Positions 1-5,153 of a stretch of 7,868 nucleotides of DNA are shown here, one piece after another (position 1 is the first letter of the stretch; each line of letters starts with the position of its first letter). Source of the DNA: Chrysiogenales bacterium (GTDB lineage Bacteria > Acidobacteriota > Aminicenantia > UBA2199); contig SPCN01000097.1 in assembly GCA_004525465.1 (NCBI GenBank), forward strand, positions 1-7,868. Reading direction: 5' to 3'. The position numbers and the translations under genes were made by a program. Below the pieces are notes generated by a model, which did no database searches, was not told the origin of the DNA, and worked only from the letters and a program-made list of their open reading frames with translations.

Positions 1-666
1 AACGCCGACCGCCAGATAATGGACCGGGCGCTGCAACGGGGTGACCCCGTTTAAAAACTGCTCCAGCAGTCCCTTGATTTTAGCCGCCATGGCTGCCGGC
101 AGCGGCCGCAGCAGCCGCACGCTGAGCGTCGTGGTCTTCAATTGGTATTTTTTCATCAACAACAGCAAGGCGCTCAGGGCCGCGACCAGGGCCAGCATGA
201 CCGCCCCGCTATTTTGCACCCAATCCGGAAAGGGGAAAACCATCAGGGACACTGCCAGCAACAGCAGCAGTGAGAATACATCGATCAAACGTTCCATGAC
301 AATGGTGGCAAAAACCGAGCTGGCGGCGATCCCGGTTTTTTTTTGCAGATGCCAGGCCCGCACAAATTCGCCTAAATGGGCAGGCAGAAAAGAATTGGCC
401 ATATAACCGATGGTCAGGGAAGAGAACAATCCGCCTATCCTCACCTTTTGCAGCGGGGCCAGCAGGTAGTGCCAGCGCAGGCTGCGCAAGACCAGGCTCA
501 GGGCGATGACGGCCAACACCGGCAACAGATACCAGTAATTGGCACGGCCCAACGCCAGCAGCATCTGGCTGAAACTGACCTGGCGAAAGGCCAGGTAAAT
601 AAAAAACATGCTGATAGTGATCCCGGCAAGCGTGTTCCATTTCCGGCCGATTTTCTTGAACTCCAT
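1..666 (-). CDS. LPG synthase TM / UPF0104 family membrane protein, N-terminal 222 residues (runs off left edge)
   Basis: Reading the minus strand from the ATG at 666-664 gives 222 codons with no stop before the edge, so the C-terminal part is missing. Several strongly hydrophobic stretches are visible (about residues 13-27, 44-60, 80-95, 115-142 and 173-188). Hallmarks of the flippase-like LPG_synthase_TM family (PF03706, UPF0104) are present: R61 and R64-W65, then G87, N91, P95, G99-E100 and R103 in the GYMANSFLPAHLGEFVRA stretch, then E125-R126 and D129 in the MERLID stretch. Members are integral inner-membrane proteins of about 300-350 residues. Some form the flippase part of lysyl-phosphatidylglycerol synthases and others sit beside lipid glycosyltransferases; most are uncharacterised. 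The substrate here cannot be told. The start is the first Met of the frame; no in-frame ATG, GTG or TTG lies in the 40 bases upstream. The family call is firm, the function open. Confidence 0.88.
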   Translation of the reverse strand, partial: MEFKKIGRKWNTLAGITISMFFIYLAFRQVSFSQMLLALGRANYWYLLPVLAVIALSLVLRSLRWHYLLAPLQKVRIGGLFSSLTIGYMANSFLPAHLGEFVRAWHLQKKTGIAASSVFATIVMERLIDVFSLLLLLAVSLMVFPFPDWVQNSGAVMLALVAALSALLLLMKKYQLKTTTLSVRLLRPLPAAMAAKIKGLLEQFLNGVTPLQRPVHYLAVGV

Positions 667-675
667 AAGAACTCT

Positions 676-704
676 TGTATAACAAATCCCCCGGGCATTG
701 TCAA
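676..704 (-). promoter_or_regulatory. Sigma70-type promoter for the minus-strand membrane-protein gene
   Basis: On the minus strand a perfect TTGACA (704-699) is separated by exactly 17 bases from TATACA (681-676), a 5/6 match to the -10 consensus. The expected transcription start is about 668-670, only 2-4 bases before the ATG at 666. The mRNA would then be leaderless or nearly so. This is a consensus match by eye, not a mapped start. Confidence 0.6.
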
Positions 705-757
705 AACTCAAGTCAGCGAAGGCCAGGATCACCGGCAACTATTCAAACAAATGAAAA

Positions 758-786
758 TTGACACTTTATTTTGATTGTGCTAAAAC
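758..786 (+). promoter_or_regulatory. Sigma70-type promoter of the six-gene operon
   Basis: A perfect TTGACA (758-763), a 17-base A/T-rich spacer and TAAAAC (781-786, 4/6 match to TATAAT) precede the first gene of the plus-strand cluster. The expected start near 793 leaves a leader of about 40 bases that contains the strong ribosome-binding site at 823-830. It faces away from the minus-strand promoter, with 53 bases between the two -35 boxes, which leaves room for a shared regulator site. I see no clear palindrome there. Confidence 0.55.
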
Positions 787-822
787 AAATTGCAGATCGG
801 CTGTCACGCGAAATGTGCCAAT

Positions 823-830
823 GGAGGTGA
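823..830 (+). promoter_or_regulatory. Strong Shine-Dalgarno for the rubrerythrin-like gene
   Basis: GGAGGTGA is a near-perfect match to the 16S anti-Shine-Dalgarno and lies at ideal distance from the ATG at 834. It fixes that start over the longer out-of-frame ORF beginning at 758. Confidence 0.8.
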
Positions 831-833
831 GTC

Positions 834-1298
834 ATGGAATTATCCACCTTTCAAATCAGCAAGATCGAATTGATCGCCGATTACGAGATGGCCGTCATGG
901 AGCTTTACTGGGTGTACAGCGAAACATTTCCCGAACACAGGACATTCTGGATCGATATGGCCGACGATGAGAGGAAAAATACGGAATGGATCCGTTCGAC
1001 CATCGAACAGATCAAATGCGATAAGATCGACTACAACCGCGACCGTTTCAATATCGAAGCCATCAGGACCTCCATGAACTTCATCAAAACCCAGATCAAG
1101 GAAGCTCTGGAACATAAGGTATCCATAATCACTGCCCTGGCCAATGCCGCCGGTATCGAGGATTCCATGGCCAAAAAAAAATTCTACGAGATCATCAAGG
1201 ACGACAATCCTGAAGCCAAGGCCTTGTATCAGAAGTTTCTTGCTGAAAACCAGAGGCACAGGGACAGATTGATCCAATATCGCAGCAAAATAAAATAA
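834..1298 (+). CDS. Rubrerythrin/ferritin-like four-helix protein, 154 residues, atypical metal site
   Basis: This small, charged, mostly helical protein has no signal peptide or membrane segment. Residues 18-53 follow the first long helix pair of rubrerythrin-like proteins: E18, E23, Y25 and Y28, then F32-P33-E34, F38-W39 and A43-D44-D45-E46. Canonical members carry ExxH at this point to bind a di-iron centre, but here it reads E46-R-K-N49, with His replaced by Asn. A later helix has E138 and H142, spaced one residue wider than ExxH. The protein may therefore bind metal in an altered way or have lost the site. Known relatives handle peroxide, oxygen or iron. The ATG is fixed by GGAGGTGA at 823-830, six bases from GGAGG. 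It is the first gene of the plus-strand cluster. The fold assignment is by motif and helical pattern only; no function is assigned. Confidence 0.72.
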   Translation: MELSTFQISKIELIADYEMAVMELYWVYSETFPEHRTFWIDMADDERKNTEWIRSTIEQIKCDKIDYNRDRFNIEAIRTSMNFIKTQIKEALEHKVSIITALANAAGIEDSMAKKKFYEIIKDDNPEAKALYQKFLAENQRHRDRLIQYRSKIK

Positions 1299-1299
1299 T

Positions 1300-1332
1300 C
1301 TGATCTCAGAACCTCCCTGGGATATCAGGAGG
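1300..1332 (+). promoter_or_regulatory. Possible alternative hairpins around the tautomerase ribosome-binding site
   Basis: The gap between the first two operon genes can fold in two exclusive ways. In one, CTGATCTCAG (1300-1309) pairs with CTGGG (1317-1321) and ATCAG (1324-1328), with one wobble and a two-base bulge. In the other, CCTCC (1312-1316) pairs with GGAGG (1328-1332), the core of the Shine-Dalgarno for the next gene, and could hide it. No T-run follows, so this is not a classical terminator. The stems are short and may be chance. Confidence 0.25.
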
Positions 1333-1337
1333 CCGAA

Positions 1338-1577
1338 ATGCCGGTAGTGATCGTGAACATGCTTAGTGGACGCGACGCAGCAACCAAGAAGACCTTGCTG
1401 AAAAAAATGACCGCCGCGCTAACCTCGACTTTGGCCGTGGCTCCGGAGAGCGTGCGGATCATTATCCAGGAAATGCCCAGCGAACACTACGGCATCGCCG
1501 GGCTGCCGGTTGAGGAATACCGGGCCCTTAAAAGCGGGTCAGCAAAAAAAATCAATAAAAAACATGTCGGCATATGA
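1338..1577 (+). CDS. 4-oxalocrotonate tautomerase-like protein, 79 residues
   Basis: A small tautomerase-superfamily protein. After removal of the initiator Met, the N-terminal proline (P1), which is the catalytic base in this family, is followed by R11 in the SGR motif, R39 in SVR, and an aromatic residue at position 50 (Y50 in EHYGI). These fall at the numbers of the catalytic and substrate-binding residues P1, R11, R39 and F50 of 4-oxalocrotonate tautomerase. Typical subunits are about 62 residues and form hexamers of a beta-alpha-beta fold. This one has roughly 16 extra lysine-rich residues at the C-terminus. The substrate cannot be inferred, since family members isomerise, dehalogenate or decarboxylate varied small acids. 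AGGAGG at 1327-1332, five bases ahead of the ATG, fixes the start. It lies 39 bases after the rubrerythrin-like gene, so it is probably co-transcribed. Confidence 0.85.
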   Translation: MPVVIVNMLSGRDAATKKTLLKKMTAALTSTLAVAPESVRIIIQEMPSEHYGIAGLPVEEYRALKSGSAKKINKKHVGI

Positions 1578-1607
1578 ACCGATGCTGATGTTGGCCGGGA
1601 GAGCGCC

Positions 1608-2339
1608 ATGCGTAAAAAACTCTTTTTTATTTTTTTCATGGTTACGGGAATTGTCGTGACAGGCCAAACCGGTTTCGAATCCGATGTTTTCAAAACCGGG
1701 GCGACCGATCTGCAAATCACCTTCATCGGTCACGGCTCCTTGCTGTTTAATTTTTCCAAGCTGCATATATACGTCGATCCCGACGGGCGGCTGGCCGATT
1801 TCAGCCGTTTTCCCAAAGCTGACCTGATCCTGATCACCCACCAGCATGGCGACCATTTTGATCCGGCGGCGATCAAGACGCTGAGTCAGGATTCAACTCA
1901 ACTTTTCGTCAGCCCGGCCTGCCAGCCGCTGCCGGCAACAGCGCATATTCTGGAAAACGGCGACACCATCCAAGCCAAAGGGGTGGCCGTTGCCGCCGTA
2001 CCGGCCTACAATATTCTCCACCAGCGTGCCAGCGGCCTGCCCTTTCATCCGCGTGGTGAAGGCAATGGCTATATACTCACTTTTGCCGGCTTGCGCGTCT
2101 ACGTGGCCGGCGACACGGAAAACATCCCGGAAATGAGTGATTTGCGGGATATCGCCGTGGCATTTCTGCCCATGAACCTTCCTTATACCATGACCCCGGA
2201 AATGACCGCCAAAGCGGCCCAAACGATCAAACCGCGCCTGCTCTATCCCTACCATTTTTCAGACACCGATCCGCAAAAGCTTGTGTCTTTGCTGAAGGAT
2301 GATCCTGCCATTGAAGTGCGCATCCGCAAATTGAACTGA
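1608..2339 (+). CDS. Exported UlaG-like metallo-beta-lactamase-fold hydrolase, 243 residues
   Basis: The N-terminus (basic RKK then a hydrophobic stretch to about residue 18) looks like a Sec signal peptide, so the enzyme is probably periplasmic. There is no lipobox cysteine. Early strands include GHGSLLF (41-47) and the VDP segment (56-58), as in the UlaG-like/L-ascorbate-6-phosphate lactonase-like branch. The metal motif HxHxDH is complete: H78, H80, D82 and H83 in THQHGDHFD. D169 in the GDTE motif is the expected bridging ligand and H216 in the YPYHF motif the C-terminal ligand. H147 and the downstream GYIL stretch also match this branch. A dinuclear Zn or Mn hydrolase is the likely activity; the substrate is unknown. 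The ATG follows GGGAGAG at 1597-1603. It starts 30 bases after the tautomerase gene and ends 15 bases before the large ATPase gene, which suggests one transcript. Confidence 0.87.
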   Translation: MRKKLFFIFFMVTGIVVTGQTGFESDVFKTGATDLQITFIGHGSLLFNFSKLHIYVDPDGRLADFSRFPKADLILITHQHGDHFDPAAIKTLSQDSTQLFVSPACQPLPATAHILENGDTIQAKGVAVAAVPAYNILHQRASGLPFHPRGEGNGYILTFAGLRVYVAGDTENIPEMSDLRDIAVAFLPMNLPYTMTPEMTAKAAQTIKPRLLYPYHFSDTDPQKLVSLLKDDPAIEVRIRKLN

Positions 2340-2354
2340 CAGAGTTTCGACTAC

Positions 2355-5153
2355 ATGCTGGGCAAAGAATTCCGCGGTTTAGCTGAAACCGTCACCCGTA
2401 CCTACGGCAACAACCCCTGGTTTTTCTTGAGGGAATTGGCCCAAAACAGTCGCGACGCCGGGGCGCGCAACATCCGGGTCGAAGCCCTGGCAACTCAGCC
2501 GGGAATGGAAACGCTCATTTTCGCCGACGACGGCCACGGTATGACTCTGGGCTACGCCCGACGTTTTCTTTTTCGTCTCTATGCCTCGGACAAAACCGCG
2601 GACCACAAAGCAGCCGGAAAATATGGTATCGGTTTCTGGACCATCCTCGGTTTCCAGCCAACCCTGATCCATTTGCAGTCCCGCCGCGGCAAAAATTCCT
2701 GGGCCGTGGAGTTGGATAGCGAATTGAACGTCCGGCCGGCAGTCTGCCTTTTGACCCGCTCCGGTACGACCGTTTCAATGAGTCGTCCAGCCGTTTTTCC
2801 TCTGGCCTCGGAATTTAAATCGCACCTGGAAGTTGAATTACGGGAATACTGCCAGTATCTCCGGCGCAACAACCGCCAGGCGGACATGCTGCCGGTGTGG
2901 TTCGCAGGAAAAAATCTCACCCGTCCCATGGCCTTGCCGGAACCGTTCAGCTGCCGGTTTCGCAGTGGCTCGGTTGAAGGGGCGGTGGGACTCGCGGCAA
3001 AGCCCCATGTCCGGCTATATGCCCGCGGTCTGCCGGTTTGGCAGGGAGCATTACTGAAGCAGATGACACACCTGCAAATGAACGAGGATGGTTGTGCGGA
3101 GATCGGCCGCAACCTGGCGCCGGTATTCCTGCTCAACGGCAACCGTCTTGACGTGACTTTTTCCCGAAATTTAGCTTTGGAAAACAGCGCACTGGAAAAT
3201 GTGCGCAAAAAGGCCGAGAAAGCGCTGCGCCGCCTCTTGGAGTTGTCTTTGGAGCGGACTTTTCCCAGAACCAGGCTCCAGCGCATTTGCGACCGTTCGC
3301 TGGCGGCTTTGAAGCGTATTTTGCGACCGGGCTGGCATTGGCTGCCGCTGTTCCTGCTCCTTATCGTGCCCCTGGAAATCGCCATCTTGCGCCACTGGTT
3401 CCCTGCCGTCACCGCGGTCCGGACTTCTCCGTTCAGCCTGCAATCCACAACTTTGTCGTATGGCGGAGCTACGGTCAGCCTGTCTGTTTCCCCGCAGGGC
3501 CCACCGTTTTTTTACCAGCCAAACATTCCGGCCTGGTTCAGGCTGTTCGCCGCCGATGCTTATGATATCCAGGCCGGCTTTGTCCGCCGGGCCGAACCAA
3601 GCCACTTGCCGGCGCATCACACCCAGTATTGCCGGCCGGACCAGGTTTGGAGTATGCGCTTACAGGCGGAAACAGGGGGAGAGATATTTTTACCGATGCC
3701 GCCAGGGCATGCCCTGCAGGCGGGATCGGTACACCTGGATGGCCGCAGGATCAATTCCATCTTCAGCAGCGTCCAGGGCGAAGCCATTGCCGCTATTCCC
3801 GGCAACGGCGGCCTGGTCGAATATCGTTCCTGCCCCGCAGGACAGCGTCGTGAGCTGACAGCCGCTGATATTTTGCATCTGACCCTCCTGCCCCCGGAAC
3901 TCTCATTGCCTCCAGCCCTTGAAAAATCCATGCAGGAATCACGTGCCTATCCGATCGCCGAACGAGTGTCCCTGGCCCGGATGCTGGTTGGAAATATGGT
4001 CACTTATGACACGTCAGTGCCCACCTCCAATCAGTACTTGCGCCTGGCCGGCGGCCGACCCTGGCTGGAAAAAGTGTTGAGCATCGCCAAGGGTGATTGC
4101 GATATCATAAACGGTCTGAATGTCCTGCTTTTAAGAAAGATGGGGATTCCTTCCCGGCTGGTCATAGGCATGATCGGTGAGCAGGGCAGAGCCCGCCCCC
4201 TGCTTCATGCCTGGAGCGAATATTTCGATCAGGGTTGGCTTGTCACTGATGCCAGCGCCGGCAGGCCGGCTGACCATTCCGTCACTGCCGCTTACTCCAA
4301 TCCCGGCCGCGGCATCAACCTTACCTTGCCTGTGGATGATGCCCGGACAGAGGATACTCGGGTGTTGAATAGTTTGCTCGGGCCGACCTTGATATTGTTG
4401 GTCATGGCCGCGGCAGCCGGTCTTCTATTTGTCATTAGGAATAAGAACGGCGCCGAGGCTTCTCTTCCGCCCGATACGCAAATGAGGAATCAGCTTATAC
4501 AGCTCGTCCAGCAAGCCATGCTTCAGCCGGAAATATGGGGCCGGGACAATCCACTGTGGAGCCATCGCATTTTACCAACTGCCAATGGAAAATCCTTGTC
4601 TGTCCGCCAGGCCCTGCGCCTTCTCGACAGAAAAAAGCTGTTCATTACCGCTAACCGCAACCCCTTGGCCATGGCCATGGCCGTTAGCGGGATTGCAGTT
4701 CTTGATCTAAGCCAACCGCTTTATGCTCCCCTGCGCACCCTGTTAAGCGCGGCAATCGACACTGATATGCTCTGCCAATTACGGCCGCTGCCGCCGCTTC
4801 CAGCCCCCGGCCTGGAATACGCTTTGCTCGGCGCGGTCAATGATATTTTAAATAAAGCGCTACACATGCCTGTTCTCTGCCTGATCGCCCCCGGCCTGAA
4901 TAGTACCGACCTGTTGAAAATCGCCCTGCCGGTTCCGCTACACCATGGCCCGTTTTTTTTCCCGCAGCGCTTTGTCGCTGTGAATCCGGCCGGGGCGACT
5001 TTCCGGCATTGGTCCTCTTTGTTCAAACGTAACCAACCCCTGGCCGTTTTCAAATTCCTGAGTCGTTTGCACGCCGACCGGCTGCTGGACGCAGAAGTTA
5101 ATCCAGCTCTATTGAAAAAAGCGGCCCGCAGCTTATTGAGGACATGTTCATGA
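2355..5153 (+). CDS. Membrane-spanning GHKL (Hsp90-like) ATPase with inserted periplasmic transglutaminase-like domain, 932 residues
   Basis: Domain order: a Bergerat-fold ATPase at about 1-150, with N-box E27/N31/D34 (RELAQNSRDAGA), D58-x-G60-x-G62 (DDGHGM) and G88-K-Y-G91-I-G93-F, the last resembling Hsp90; a middle domain at about 150-310; membrane helix 1 at about 327-345; a region without membrane segments at 350-670; membrane helix 2 at about 675-694; and a C-terminal domain at 700-932. Residues 570-635 match the transglutaminase-like fold (PF01841): C582 in GDCDIING, the RKMGIPSR segment typical after the catalytic helix, H618 in LLHAWSEYF and D632 in LVTDAS. This gives a complete Cys-His-Asp triad. 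The positive residues K320, R321 and R324 before helix 1 and R695/K697 after helix 2 put both ends in the cytoplasm and the triad outside. Two other exported cysteines (C426, C493) could form a disulphide. The enzyme could be a peptidase or a crosslinking transglutaminase. The Shine-Dalgarno is weak (AGAG at 2341-2344), so coupling to the upstream gene is possible. I know no characterised protein with this architecture. Confidence 0.85.
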   Translation: MLGKEFRGLAETVTRTYGNNPWFFLRELAQNSRDAGARNIRVEALATQPGMETLIFADDGHGMTLGYARRFLFRLYASDKTADHKAAGKYGIGFWTILGFQPTLIHLQSRRGKNSWAVELDSELNVRPAVCLLTRSGTTVSMSRPAVFPLASEFKSHLEVELREYCQYLRRNNRQADMLPVWFAGKNLTRPMALPEPFSCRFRSGSVEGAVGLAAKPHVRLYARGLPVWQGALLKQMTHLQMNEDGCAEIGRNLAPVFLLNGNRLDVTFSRNLALENSALENVRKKAEKALRRLLELSLERTFPRTRLQRICDRSLAALKRILRPGWHWLPLFLLLIVPLEIAILRHWFPAVTAVRTSPFSLQSTTLSYGGATVSLSVSPQGPPFFYQPNIPAWFRLFAADAYDIQAGFVRRAEPSHLPAHHTQYCRPDQVWSMRLQAETGGEIFLPMPPGHALQAGSVHLDGRRINSIFSSVQGEAIAAIPGNGGLVEYRSCPAGQRRELTAADILHLTLLPPELSLPPALEKSMQESRAYPIAERVSLARMLVGNMVTYDTSVPTSNQYLRLAGGRPWLEKVLSIAKGDCDIINGLNVLLLRKMGIPSRLVIGMIGEQGRARPLLHAWSEYFDQGWLVTDASAGRPADHSVTAAYSNPGRGINLTLPVDDARTEDTRVLNSLLGPTLILLVMAAAAGLLFVIRNKNGAEASLPPDTQMRNQLIQLVQQAMLQPEIWGRDNPLWSHRILPTANGKSLSVRQALRLLDRKKLFITANRNPLAMAMAVSGIAVLDLSQPLYAPLRTLLSAAIDTDMLCQLRPLPPLPAPGLEYALLGAVNDILNKALHMPVLCLIAPGLNSTDLLKIALPVPLHHGPFFFPQRFVAVNPAGATFRHWSSLFKRNQPLAVFKFLSRLHADRLLDAEVNPALLKKAARSLLRTCS
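3327..4442 (+). other. Domain segment: TM helix, periplasmic transglutaminase-like region, TM helix (inserted module)
   Basis: This segment encodes roughly residues 325-696 of the 932-residue protein. Everything on either side has a by-eye counterpart in the next gene, while this stretch has none. It begins in the basic residues before membrane helix 1 and ends in the basic residues after helix 2. Within it, residues 360-510 are rich in alternating hydrophobic residues and look beta-structured, and 570-640 hold the transglutaminase-like triad. The boundaries are approximate. Confidence 0.6.
5138..5141 (+). promoter_or_regulatory. Ribosome-binding site that decides the start of the companion ATPase gene
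   Basis: GAGG at 5138-5141 lies two bases before the ATG at 5144 but eight bases before the ATG at 5150. Only the second spacing is normal. The second start also gives the ATGA stop/start overlap (5150-5153) with the preceding gene, typical of translational coupling. Confidence 0.6.

Noticed and set aside
336..344. Homopolymer runs (T9 at 336-344, A9 at 1173-1181, T8 near 4951) as possible frameshift sites
   Set aside because: In each case the frame continues through the run with conserved family motifs on both sides. No programmed-frameshift signal or alternative C-terminus is evident.
209..704. Two minus-strand open frames (209-685 and 498-704)
   Set aside because: They overlap the UPF0104 membrane-protein frame (666 to 1) in other phases and give arginine/proline-rich translations with no family signature. 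The edge-open frame shows clear conserved motifs.
1299..1337. Rho-independent terminator after the rubrerythrin-like gene
   Set aside because: A hairpin can form but no T-run follows, and the next gene starts within 39 bases with a strong Shine-Dalgarno, so read-through is more likely.
2579..3448. Long minus-strand open frame of 289 codons opposite the ATPase gene
   Set aside because: It has a low-complexity, Arg/Ser-rich translation and no domain signature. The plus frame encodes intact GHKL motifs, so this is a shadow.
3327..4442. The transglutaminase section as a separate gene fused by assembly error
   Set aside because: The frame is open without interruption across both boundaries, the flanking helices have matching topology signals, and the downstream segment continues the similarity to the companion gene.
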